Below are positions 5,612 to 12,969 of a stretch of DNA of 15,075 nucleotides, in pieces (the first letter of the stretch is position 1; each line of letters starts with the position of its first letter). Location: contig JABSQL010000198.1 in NCBI GenBank assembly GCA_013215865.1, positions 1 through 15,075 on the forward strand, given 5' to 3'. Source of the stretch: Candidatus Margulisiibacteriota bacterium. GTDB taxonomy: Bacteria > Margulisbacteria > Marinamargulisbacteria > DT-59. A program made the position numbers and the translations under genes. The notes beneath the pieces were generated by a model that had not been told where the DNA came from, made no database searches, and saw only the letters and a program-made list of their open reading frames with translations.

Positions 5612-7154
5612 AAAAGCGGTCATTTATTGTCGGGTATCTTCTGAAAAGCAAGTCCGTGGAGGTAACGGATTAAAAAGGCAAGAAAAGCGATGCTGTGATT
5701 ATGCCATATTCAATAAATGGAATGTTGTAGCCGTATTTCATGATGAAGGTATATCAGGTGGACTTGTTGATCGTCCGGGCATCCAGAAACTCCTCGATTT
5801 TCTGGATAGGTCAGAAGAAAATATCATAGTGCTGGTTGATGATATTAACAGATGGGCAAGAGATGTTTCTGCTCATTTTGCACTTAAACGAGCTATAGAA
5901 ACTGCTGGTGGGGAACTTCATAGCACTACGATGAAATTTGAAAACAGCCCTGAAGGCCACTTTATTGAAACGATCATGGCTGCGGGTGCTGAACTTGAGA
6001 GAAACAAAAATAAACGACAGGTTAAGCATCGTATGAAGTCACGGTTGGAATTGGGCTATTGGGTGTTTGACAGCCCGCCCGGATATGTTTACAAAAAACA
6101 CCCCATTCATGGAAAAATACTGGTCAAGGATGAGCCCGCTGCAAGCATTTTGAAAGAAGCCTTAGAAGGCTTTTCAAATAATCGATTTATCAGCCAGACA
6201 GATGTTAAAGGTTTCTTAGATTCAAAAGGTTTTCGGGCACGTTCTCGTTCAAAAGCAGTTCATTTGGAAACGGTTAAACGGTTTCTTGTACAACCACTGT
6301 ATAGCGGAGTTATCATCTATGAAAAATGGGGGATTCCCGTACGATCTGGAAAACACGAGCCGATTATTTCTCAAGAAACCTACGATAAAATTCAAGATAA
6401 ATTAAAGGGGAAAGTCAAAGCATTTCGTAAGGACTTAAATGAAGACTTCCCACTGAGAGGTTTTATTTTATGCACTGGATGTGATTGTGCCATGACGGCC
6501 AGTTGGTCGAGAAGCCGAAATGGAGAAAAGCACCCGTATTACCGATGCAAAACCAAGGCCTGTAAGTTTGGTAACAAAAGCGTTCAGCGAAAACGATTAG
6601 AAACTGCTTTCTCAAAACTACTTCAGCAAGTAACGCCTCAAAAACAGATTTTGGATTTGTTGGGTGTTATCGCGCTTGATGTGTATAATCAAAAATTTGA
6701 AGCACATCGAACCAGCCTTAGTGTTAAAGAAAATGAAGTAAACAATATTCAAAATCAAATTAAAAAGCTGGTCGAGAAGTTAACAAAAACTGACAGCGAA
6801 TCTGTGGCCAAAGCGATTGAATCTAGCATTGAAGAAAAAGAACACGATAAACAAAAGTTGCTCAAAGAGCTGGCTCAAAAGAAAAACCATGACTACAATT
6901 TTGAAACCGCTTTGGAAAAAGTCACTAATTTTATAAGCCAACCTCACAATATGTGGGCCAATGGTAATTTAGAGCAAAAACAGAAGGTGCAAAAGCTGGT
7001 TTTTCTTGAGCCTTTGACCTATGGCAAAGAAACAGGGTTTGGAACCGCTAAAAAGGCGCTTCCTTTCGCCTATTTCAATGAAAATGTGAAAACCAAATCA
7101 CATCTGGTGGAGGTGACCGGAGTCGAACCGGTGTCCGAAAAAGCTTTGAATTAA
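5604..7154 (+). CDS. Large serine recombinase (site-specific integrase)
   Basis: 516 residues from ATG 5604; a TTG at 5595 would add three. The resolvase domain spans ~1-145 with the catalytic motif YCRVSS (Ser12, with Arg10) and the DDINRWARD motif supplying further active-site arginines. The Recombinase domain follows (~150-280, GYWVFDSPPGYVY to YDKIQDKLKG), then a zinc ribbon (CTGCDC ... YRCKTKACKFG, ~290-325) and a coiled coil (~370-430), the architecture of phage-type serine integrases. Such enzymes join attP and attB unidirectionally unless helped by a directionality factor. The last 16 codons (LVEVTGVEPVSEKALN) are antisense to the tmRNA 3' end, so the native C-terminus has been replaced by host sequence on integration. 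It overlaps the preceding gene by 8 bases. Confidence 0.93.
   Translation: MRKKAVIYCRVSSEKQVRGGNGLKRQEKRCCDYAIFNKWNVVAVFHDEGISGGLVDRPGIQKLLDFLDRSEENIIVLVDDINRWARDVSAHFALKRAIETAGGELHSTTMKFENSPEGHFIETIMAAGAELERNKNKRQVKHRMKSRLELGYWVFDSPPGYVYKKHPIHGKILVKDEPAASILKEALEGFSNNRFISQTDVKGFLDSKGFRARSRSKAVHLETVKRFLVQPLYSGVIIYEKWGIPVRSGKHEPIISQETYDKIQDKLKGKVKAFRKDLNEDFPLRGFILCTGCDCAMTASWSRSRNGEKHPYYRCKTKACKFGNKSVQRKRLETAFSKLLQQVTPQKQILDLLGVIALDVYNQKFEAHRTSLSVKENEVNNIQNQIKKLVEKLTKTDSESVAKAIESSIEEKEHDKQKLLKELAQKKNHDYNFETALEKVTNFISQPHNMWANGNLEQKQKVQKLVFLEPLTYGKETGFGTAKKALPFAYFNENVKTKSHLVEVTGVEPVSEKALN
7084..7103 (-). terminator. Terminator of ssrA, located inside the recombinase gene
   Basis: On the minus strand, directly after the encoded CCA, ATGTGA (7103-7098) pairs with TCACAT (7089-7084) across an 8-base loop and is followed by TTTTC. 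The position is right for ending the tmRNA precursor. The same bases encode the recombinase near its C-terminus. Confidence 0.5.
7105..7154. other. Probable attachment site: ssrA 3' end fused to the recombinase gene
   Basis: The recombinase frame continues through 50 bp of the T-arm and acceptor region of ssrA before its stop. The 3' end of ssrA is a classic integration target. The crossover should lie near the 3' edge of the tmRNA gene. I see no second copy of this sequence in 1-7000, so the other junction is outside the window or shares only a very short core, as is normal for serine integrases. Confidence 0.55.
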
Positions 7155-7336
7155 CCCACTACGAGCGTAGTTCTTGTTTAGGTTTTAACTTCTCATACGC
7201 CCAAGAACAGGCGAGATAAGAAGCGAGACCGGGTATAGTCTCATCTCATAGCCCCCAATCAAAACCACAAGACCAGTCGGTAAATGATCGTCACGTCACC
7301 TCCACCGACATGAGGTGGGAGACGCTCATAGCTTAA

Positions 7337-7390
7337 TTAAGCTACGAGTAATTCAGCGTTTCCGCTGTGTACAAATGTTTTGTCATTTGT
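7337..7390 (-). other. tmRNA proteolysis-tag reading frame
   Basis: In frame with the hairpin TAA (7339-7337) the tag reads TNDKTFVHSGNAELLVA, 17 residues after the alanine carried by tmRNA. Alignment of TAAAC-ACA-AAT-GAC with the common tmRNA pattern TA..C-GCA-AAC-GAC places the resume codon at ACA (7390-7388). The end LLVA resembles the usual hydrophobic ALAA degron. Two hairpins lie inside: ACAAATG/CATTTGT (7390-7384, 7377-7371) and CAGCG-GAAA-CGCTG (7367-7354). Confidence 0.75.
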
Positions 7391-7507
7391 GTTTAGGTCT
7401 GCCTTTTGACGAGGCCTGGCAGCTCCTCGGCTCGCGTTTTAACCCTAAGGTCTTTCCCGTCGAATCCAAATTCACCCCCAAAGAACAGGGCCAGAAGGCC
7501 AAACACT

Positions 7508-7536
7508 ATCATAACGATTATCATGCGTTAAATCAA
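7508..7536 (-). promoter_or_regulatory. Promoter of ssrA
   Basis: On the minus strand TTGATT (7536-7531), a 17 bp spacer and TATGAT (7513-7508). Initiation near 7500 leaves about 20 bases of 5' leader before the mature end at 7479, to be removed by RNase P as for other tmRNAs. It lies just downstream of the glycosyltransferase stop. Confidence 0.7.
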
Positions 7537-7565
7537 TTATTTTGCGTTAACATATAAAAATATTA

Positions 7566-8252
7566 TCACCATCTAAGATTTTTTAAACAAGTTAATATAA
7601 TAATAAAACCTGCCTTAATGGTTCCAATGATTGTGCCAGAAATTTTAGATTTTCCGATGCGTGGTCGGTAAGAAGTCGGAATTTCAAGGATGCGTAGCTC
7701 GTGATGAATCGCTTTAAGCTGCATTTCAATGTTCCACCCGTAAGATGGATCTGATAGGTTTAACGTTTCAAGAGACCTCATTCTGATCGCTCTGAAAGGA
7801 CCCATATCCTTAAAGTCAACACGATATAGTAGAGATACCAATTTACAAACAAACAAATTACCACATTTTTGAATAAAAGGCATGGCATTTATTTTCATAA
7901 GATTCGGGCAGCGATAGCTCATCACAAGGTCATATTCACCAGAAAAAATAGGTCCAGTTAATAGGGGTAATTGAGTGGGATCATCTGAAAAATCTGCATC
8001 CAGAACAACCACTATTTCTATATCTGGTTTTATAACCCGAACACCCGCTTGTACAGCATTGCCGTATCCTTTTCTGTGCTCACGGATAACGTCAACGTGA
8101 AAAGTTCTGGCTATTGCAGATGTATTGTCTTCAGATCCATTATCGACAACGATGATTTGCCTTACATGATCCTTAGGGATAGATTTTAAGACCTCACCTA
8201 TGGCTAATGCTTCATTAAGAGCAGGGATGATGACCGCAACAGGAGGGGACAC
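7566..8252 (-). CDS. Family 2 glycosyltransferase, polyprenyl-phosphate sugar synthase-like
   Basis: 228 residues from GTG 8252. GT-A fold: VAVIIPALNEALAIGEVL (strand, nucleotide-binding loop), QIIVVDNGSEDNTSAIA, VLDADFSDDPTQL with the DAD metal-binding motif (DxD-type), and SYGWNIEMQLKA typical of DPM1/DPG-synthase-like enzymes. Such enzymes transfer a sugar from a nucleotide donor to polyprenyl phosphate at the inner membrane. One hydrophobic helix near the C-terminus (GFIIILTCL) may bind the membrane. The frame is open further upstream, but GTG is chosen because it overlaps the preceding stop as TAGTG and the family usually begins just before PPVAVIIPALNE. It is the last gene of a coupled three-gene operon, 66 bp before the ssrA transcript. 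Confidence 0.87.
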   Translation of the reverse strand: MSPPVAVIIPALNEALAIGEVLKSIPKDHVRQIIVVDNGSEDNTSAIARTFHVDVIREHRKGYGNAVQAGVRVIKPDIEIVVVLDADFSDDPTQLPLLTGPIFSGEYDLVMSYRCPNLMKINAMPFIQKCGNLFVCKLVSLLYRVDFKDMGPFRAIRMRSLETLNLSDPSYGWNIEMQLKAIHHELRILEIPTSYRPRIGKSKISGTIIGTIKAGFIIILTCLKNLRW

Positions 8253-9064
8253 TAAAAATGATACATTCCACTTAATGCAAGAATTTGTTTTTGTCCTGTA
8301 TTTTTTCCTGATAAAGCTGTGGCAATTCCAAGTCGTATAAAGCATGATGGACTGACTTGGTATGTCATTCCCAAATCAAGATCTATTCGAGACTCCATTA
8401 ATTGATTAAATTGGGTCCCCTGTTGACCTAAATCGAATCCAGAAAGATTAGAGAAACCATTCACTCCTAAAGAAACCCGCCATTTTGTGAACAATGATTT
8501 CGATACGCTAATCCCATAAAACAGTTCATCTGGTATCGTCGAGAAATATCGATACCCTAAATCTCCTCCATAAGACCATCCCCCTGATAGAAAAGAATCG
8601 AAAAACAGGCTTGCTTCCACACCACTTCCTCCATCTCCAGCAGAGAAGGGTTGGTTAATTTCATAATCTCCGTGAGCAATTAAACCAGCTCTGATGCCAT
8701 ATGAGGGAAGGTATGAGTTGTTTAGGGAATCCAGTTGGTCATGAATCTTGTATGAAAGGCCAAGCCGAAAGTCAGACAAGCCATCAGAAACCGACCCTGA
8801 AGCTGCTTCAGATGAAGTGTATCCAAATTCTCCATCAATGGCAAAGTTATCTTTGATGCTGTGGTTTATTTGAACGATAAAGGTTCCCTGAGTGATTCGA
8901 ACATAAGGAGGATTTGAAACAAGTGAACTTTTATTCCAATGTTTATTAAATGTTTCCCAAATATATGATGTAACGACTTCTGTTTTTCCAGTAGGAGGCA
9001 TATATGCCATCAGTGTGCTGCCACATAAAAAAAACAGGCAAAAACAAAAGAAGAAAGATTTCAT
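8252..9064 (-). CDS. Outer-membrane beta-barrel protein of unknown substrate
   Basis: 270 residues with an N-terminal signal peptide (MKSFFFCFCLFFLCGSTLMA) followed by alternating amphipathic strands rich in G, S, Y and F (DGEFGYTSSEAASG, YGGDLGYRYFS, WRVSLGVNGFS, RIDLDLGMTY). It ends in MYHF; a terminal Phe is the usual BAM recognition signal. The fold resembles small transporter or MetA-like barrels, but a substrate cannot be read from sequence. The start ATG overlaps the previous stop as ATGA, and its TAG overlaps the GTG of the glycosyltransferase. The coupling suggests a shared role in the cell envelope, perhaps export or surface display of a glycoconjugate (inference). Confidence 0.8.
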   Translation of the reverse strand: MKSFFFCFCLFFLCGSTLMAYMPPTGKTEVVTSYIWETFNKHWNKSSLVSNPPYVRITQGTFIVQINHSIKDNFAIDGEFGYTSSEAASGSVSDGLSDFRLGLSYKIHDQLDSLNNSYLPSYGIRAGLIAHGDYEINQPFSAGDGGSGVEASLFFDSFLSGGWSYGGDLGYRYFSTIPDELFYGISVSKSLFTKWRVSLGVNGFSNLSGFDLGQQGTQFNQLMESRIDLDLGMTYQVSPSCFIRLGIATALSGKNTGQKQILALSGMYHF

Positions 9065-9423
9065 AAATTCTCCGGGGGTATGTTTATTTTATACCGAATT
9101 AAAAGAAAATAAGATAGCGCATTAAACTCATCTTGGGTTAATTCTCCAGAAAGTTTGTATAGTTCGTAATCATTGTGAGTAATTTGAGTGAGTTTTTGAT
9201 TGATTCTTTGCAACAATTTTTGTTGTGAGGTGATATCTTTTTGTGATAATTCAGGGGCAGAAGAGCCGCCATTAATGAACACCTTTTGGCCGCTTCTGAA
9301 TTCTATAGGGTCTATTTTGAAAAAGTTTTTGCCAAAGTTCTTGAATTGATATCTCCCAGATCCCCAACAGGTAGTTGATAAAGAAAAGATAAGTATTAGC
9401 ACATAATATTTTCTAAATCTCAT
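9061..9423 (-). CDS. Small secreted or periplasmic protein of unknown function
   Basis: 120 residues. A basic N-terminus and a hydrophobic core (MRFRKYYVLILIFSLSTTCW) form a signal peptide; the cysteine lies in STTC, which is not a convincing lipobox, so a lipoprotein is possible but unproven. The mature part is basic then helical (ITSQQKLLQRINQKLTQITH, LTQDEFNALSYFLLIRYKIN). I recognise no family. First gene of the minus-strand operon, with its stop overlapping the barrel gene's ATG by four bases. It likely acts in the periplasm with the barrel protein. Confidence 0.7.
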   Translation of the reverse strand: MRFRKYYVLILIFSLSTTCWGSGRYQFKNFGKNFFKIDPIEFRSGQKVFINGGSSAPELSQKDITSQQKLLQRINQKLTQITHNDYELYKLSGELTQDEFNALSYFLLIRYKINIPPENL

Positions 9424-9441
9424 GTCACCGTCCCATCGAAA

Positions 9442-9470
9442 ATTATATTGATCATGATATCATAATGTAT
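9442..9470 (-). promoter_or_regulatory. Divergent promoter region of the glycosyltransferase operons
   Basis: The 45 bp between the divergent genes must hold control signals for both. On the minus strand there is a perfect TATAAT (9447-9442), with ATACAT (9470-9465) 17 bp upstream as a weak -35. On the plus strand CATAAT (9461-9466) is too close to the ATG at 9469 for a normal leader. A perfect palindrome ATGATATCAT (9454-9463) lies in the middle and could bind a shared regulator. Confidence 0.35.
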
Positions 9471-10776
9471 GAACAGGTCAAAGTTATATTTGCATATTTT
9501 AGGTTTTTTTTCGTGTGTGGGTTATATCGGATTGTTATTGTTTTCTAGGAAAGTACTTCTATGCCAAAACCCACTTACTTTTATCGGAATATTCGCTGTG
9601 ATTTGGGCAGGTTTTATTTTATGCTTACGTTTACTTAATCACAATACACCGTTAAAAATTATTTTATTTTGGGGGATCTTATTTAGACTGATTGGATTAG
9701 CATCTTACCCTATTTTTGAAGATGATGTATATCGATACTTATGGGATGGGTATCAATATTTTTCATTTGGTAATCCATACCTGTATGCGCCGAGTGATTT
9801 TTTTGGTCAGTTGTCGCTGCCTGCGTATATCCATCAGATATTAGATCAAGTCAATTATCCTTTTTTTAAGACTATTTATTCACCAATACTTGAGTATTTC
9901 TTTCTTGCTATGCATATTTTAAGGCCAGGGAGTATTTTTTTTCTGAAATTCTGCTTGATTATTTTTGATCTTCTTATTTTTTCCGTATATTTTTTACGCT
10001 GCTCCAGAAAGATACAGTTTATTTATCTTTGGCTGCCAATATTAGTTTTTGAAGTGGCATTTAATGGTCATGCAGAAATAGTGGGGATATTCTTCCTGTC
10101 GGTTGCTATCATCGTTCGAAACGGAGGCAATATTAAATTAAGCACAATATTACTATCCTGTGCCTGTGGTGCAAAACCGATAGCCTTTATATTTGTTCCT
10201 TTTATTTTAAGATTAAGTTGGAAAAATTGGCTTCTATTTTTTGTGACGCTGGCTGTTATTTATTTTCCCTTGCTTTATTCTGTACAATATAGTGAATGGC
10301 ATACGCTGATTACTTTTTTAAGGCATTGGGAGTATCACTCTACCGGCTATTTGGTTTTATCTCTTATCTTTCCTGGCTATATCAGCAGATGTGTGGGTGC
10401 TATTTTATTTTTAGCCTTTTTTGGACAATTACTTTACAGGCATCTTAAGAATAAAGAAAATGTATTTAAAAATGGCCATATATTGTTATTTGTTTTGCTT
10501 TTTTTATCGCCAGTAGCAAATCCATGGTATTTTTTGTGGGTCATTCCTTTTCTTCCCTATTGTAAAAATTTAGGAGAGGGTCTGATACTGCTCATGTTAC
10601 CCTTAACTTATATACAAACAGATAATTTTTTATTATCTATACCGGGCCAGTATTTGCATCCTTTATGGGTAAATATAGCCGGGATAGCCTTTTTTTTGAT
10701 GACATTTTTAGTGTATTATTTCCCAAAACTAATTTCAGTATGCTTTAATAAAAAATATGATACTACTTCGACGTAA
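9469..10776 (+). CDS. Multi-pass GT-C glycosyltransferase (GT87/mannosyltransferase-like)
   Basis: 435 residues with about ten to twelve hydrophobic membrane segments. After two or three N-terminal helices comes the first external loop with FEDDVYRYLWDGYQYFSFGN and PYLYAP, the acidic motif typical of GT-C enzymes that use polyprenyl-phosphate sugars (the DVYRYLWDG pattern of bacterial MptB/GT87-like proteins). Further motifs are GHAEIVGIF, CGAKPIAFIF and SPVANPWYFLW. It should transfer a sugar to a lipid-linked or envelope acceptor on the outer face of the inner membrane. No ribosome binding site precedes ATG 9469, so the true start may differ. Divergent from the GT2 operon, a plausible supplier of its donor, and overlapping the next gene by 20 bases. 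Confidence 0.8.
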   Translation: MNRSKLYLHILGFFSCVGYIGLLLFSRKVLLCQNPLTFIGIFAVIWAGFILCLRLLNHNTPLKIILFWGILFRLIGLASYPIFEDDVYRYLWDGYQYFSFGNPYLYAPSDFFGQLSLPAYIHQILDQVNYPFFKTIYSPILEYFFLAMHILRPGSIFFLKFCLIIFDLLIFSVYFLRCSRKIQFIYLWLPILVFEVAFNGHAEIVGIFFLSVAIIVRNGGNIKLSTILLSCACGAKPIAFIFVPFILRLSWKNWLLFFVTLAVIYFPLLYSVQYSEWHTLITFLRHWEYHSTGYLVLSLIFPGYISRCVGAILFLAFFGQLLYRHLKNKENVFKNGHILLFVLLFLSPVANPWYFLWVIPFLPYCKNLGEGLILLMLPLTYIQTDNFLLSIPGQYLHPLWVNIAGIAFFLMTFLVYYFPKLISVCFNKKYDTTST

Positions 10777-12790
10777 AATCATTCTATCCTTCACTCAAAG
10801 ATTGGTTTTGTTTTTTGTTTTCTTGATGATTAGTGTGGCAACTATTTGTTCTATTTGGGTATATCAAATAAATAGGAGTATATTATTGTCATCAATTCAA
10901 AAAGAATTATTAAGTATTGTTAATACAACCGCACCTTTCATAGATGGCGCGATGCACGAACGCATATTTGGGATACATAACGAAATCCTCACGCCTACCG
11001 AATTTTATCACGTAAAATCTCTCCTAACAGAGGTAAAAAAATCAAATCAGCTTGATAGTCAATATGGTAGTCCAATCTATACAATGCGAAAATCTTTAGA
11101 TTATGGCGAGACAGGATATTTAGAATTTGTAGTGATGACGGATCCAGACGAAAATGGTCATTTTTATCTTGGGTCACAATATAAAATTAAACCGCATCAA
11201 ATGACCGCTTTTAACGGGACTTCTTCCATTTCAAAAATATACAAAGATGAAGAGGGACAGTGGATTTCTGCTGCTTCGCCAATATATGATAATAACAAGA
11301 AAATTATAGGGATCTTACAAACGGACCGAAACATCTCTCATTTTTCACGGCTTTCCTTAAAACAAGCATTTACTATATTTTGGGGTGCTTTGGTTAGCGT
11401 TATTCTAGGAAGTATAATGGCAACATTTTTCTCTAAACGAATTGTTAAGCCAATAAAGTCCCTTGTTTTAGGCATGACGAAAATTGGGAAAAAGGATTTC
11501 TCAACCAATCTAGACTTTCATAGAGAAGATGAAATTGGGCAGCTAGGGGACGCATTTAATATTGCATCCGCTCAGCTCGAAAAGTTGACATTTGAAATGC
11601 AGGAACTTGTAAAAGAAAAGACCCAAAATTTAAAGGAAATCAACTCTAAAATTGAAACTATGAAAAATTATTATGAAAATTTAATTCAATCCTTACAAGA
11701 TGCTGTTATATCAGTGAATAGTACAGAACAGATTAGTCAAATTAATGCTGCGGGAACTACACTATCTGGTTACGATGAACAAGAGCTTATTGGAAAATCT
11801 GTTTCAACAATATTATCTGTACCTTTTCATTCATTAAGTAGTTCTCCAGAAGAGCACTGTATTTTGTCAAAATCCGGAAAAAAAATCCCTGTTTTGATTA
11901 CGCTTTCAAAGATAGGAAATATTCAAGATGCTTCGCTTGGTGCATATGTAATAACCGCAAAAAATATTGAAAAATTGAAAGCCTTGGAAGTAAAGTTGCA
12001 TCAAGCTGCGAAACTTGAATCTATCGGTACTTTGTCAGCAGGGGTGGCGCATGAAATAAATACGCCTATCCAATATGTTGGGGATAATTTATCTTTCTTT
12101 TCAGAGTCATATTCATCTTTATTAAAACTTTTAAAACAATATAAAAAGCAAAATCTTGATAATGAATGGATAAAAAAAATTAAAAAAGAGATTCAATATA
12201 ATTATTTAATTAAAGAACTTCCTCTTGCTATTAATGGTGCATTGGAAGGAATTCAAAGAGTAAGAAAAATTGTTCATTCAATGAAAGACTTCTCTCATTT
12301 AGAAATGAAAGAAACAAAGGAACTTTCTGATATAAATAAAGCCATAGAAAGTACCATCAATATTTCAAAAAACGAATGGAAATATCATTCAGATATTAAG
12401 GTGCATTTTAATTCAAACATACCAGAAATTTACTGTTTTATTGGAGATATTAAGCAAGTAGTTTTAAATATTATTATTAATGCCTCCCATGCAGTTGAAG
12501 ATGCCATTAATAAAAAAATAATCACAAAGGGTATCATCCAAATTAAAACTGATTTAAAGGACGGTATGGTCAGTATAGATATTTCGGATAATGGAATTGG
12601 AATTCCCCAGAGTATAAAAGAAAAAATATTTGACCCATTCTTTACGACTAAGCCAGTAGGTAAAGGTACGGGTCAAGGCCTTTCATTGGCCTATCGGGCG
12701 ATCGTAACAAAACACAAGGGCACGTTAAGTGTGGAATCGAAGCCTAATCTGGGGACAACATTTACCATACACATTCCAGCGATCTATTAA
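10757..12790 (+). CDS. Membrane sensor histidine kinase (Cache-HAMP-PAS-HisKA-HATPase)
   Basis: 677 residues. First membrane helix ~15-38, an extracytoplasmic sensor of Cache type (~39-200, with DYGETGYLEFVVMTDPDENG and WISAASPIYDNNKKIIGIL), second helix ~205-227 and a HAMP domain (KPIKSLVLGM ... DEIGQLGDAFN). Then a PAS domain (~305-400), the H box ESIGTLSAGVAHEINTPIQ with His432 as the phosphorylation site, N box NIIINASHAVED, G1 DNGIGIP (from Asp611), F box DPFFTTKP and G2 GKGTGQGLSL. It senses an external ligand and phosphorylates a response regulator. No receiver domain is fused to it and none lies in the window. Its start lies within the end of the GT-C gene (20-base overlap), so it may report on the envelope pathway. 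Confidence 0.93.
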   Translation: MILLRRKIILSFTQRLVLFFVFLMISVATICSIWVYQINRSILLSSIQKELLSIVNTTAPFIDGAMHERIFGIHNEILTPTEFYHVKSLLTEVKKSNQLDSQYGSPIYTMRKSLDYGETGYLEFVVMTDPDENGHFYLGSQYKIKPHQMTAFNGTSSISKIYKDEEGQWISAASPIYDNNKKIIGILQTDRNISHFSRLSLKQAFTIFWGALVSVILGSIMATFFSKRIVKPIKSLVLGMTKIGKKDFSTNLDFHREDEIGQLGDAFNIASAQLEKLTFEMQELVKEKTQNLKEINSKIETMKNYYENLIQSLQDAVISVNSTEQISQINAAGTTLSGYDEQELIGKSVSTILSVPFHSLSSSPEEHCILSKSGKKIPVLITLSKIGNIQDASLGAYVITAKNIEKLKALEVKLHQAAKLESIGTLSAGVAHEINTPIQYVGDNLSFFSESYSSLLKLLKQYKKQNLDNEWIKKIKKEIQYNYLIKELPLAINGALEGIQRVRKIVHSMKDFSHLEMKETKELSDINKAIESTINISKNEWKYHSDIKVHFNSNIPEIYCFIGDIKQVVLNIIINASHAVEDAINKKIITKGIIQIKTDLKDGMVSIDISDNGIGIPQSIKEKIFDPFFTTKPVGKGTGQGLSLAYRAIVTKHKGTLSVESKPNLGTTFTIHIPAIY

Positions 12791-12840
12791 ATTAGCCTTA
12801 GATATTGAATTTCAGTAGGTATTAAATGTTTAAAACAGCC

Positions 12841-12969
12841 TCAAAATGGGAAGAATAGGTATATAAGCATAACAGCTAAGGGGGGGGCTAGAATGGATAA
12901 TTTTGAAAATCCAATCGTAAAGAAAGAAAATAGTCCGTCTGGTAAAGAAGGAACATCTTTTTGTTGCAT
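12841..12969 (-). CDS. Possible 42-residue single-pass membrane peptide downstream of fmdB
   Basis: ATG (12969-12967) to TGA (12843-12841), 53 bp after the fmdB stop on the same strand. The product has a polar N-terminus (MQQKDVPSLPDG) and a hydrophobic C-terminal helix (LSILAPPLAVMLIYLFFPF), a plausible small membrane protein. There is no clear ribosome binding site, and an upstream TTG in frame would lengthen it. A run of eight C bases (12887-12880) lies in the coding part. The opposite strand is also open (12893-13018), so only one of the two can be expected to be real; I favour this one from composition and operon position. Confidence 0.35.
   Translation of the reverse strand: MQQKDVPSLPDGLFSFFTIGFSKLSILAPPLAVMLIYLFFPF

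Larger units (their letters stand above)
7105..7479 (-). ncRNA. ssrA: Transfer-messenger RNA (tmRNA)
   Basis: One-piece tmRNA of 375 bases. The 5' end GGGGGTG (7479-7473) pairs with CACCTCC (7115-7109), followed by encoded ACCA; the pair G3-U70 that identifies alanine tRNAs is present. The conserved 5' segment TTTGGATTCGACGGG and the T arm (ACCGG-TTCGACT-CCGGT) are intact. Pseudoknot 1 is clear: CGAGG (7429-7425) with CCTCG (7414-7410), and CTGCC (7422-7418) with GGCAG (7403-7399). The tag frame follows and ends in a TAA inside a hairpin. With SmpB it rescues stalled ribosomes and tags nascent proteins for proteolysis. Intact despite the adjacent insertion, so presumably functional. Confidence 0.96.

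Noticed and set aside
1..7000. Second ssrA-derived attachment site marking the left end of the island
   Set aside because: No stretch resembling the T-arm/acceptor sequence at 7105-7154 was found by eye; a very short core cannot be excluded.
7315..7557. 80-residue open frame on the plus strand
   Set aside because: It is antisense to the tmRNA and its promoter; the RNA gene explains the sequence fully.
8253..8345. N-terminal extension of the GT2 glycosyltransferase
   Set aside because: The extension lies entirely within the beta-barrel gene and carries no family motif; GTG 8252 overlaps the barrel stop as TAGTG.
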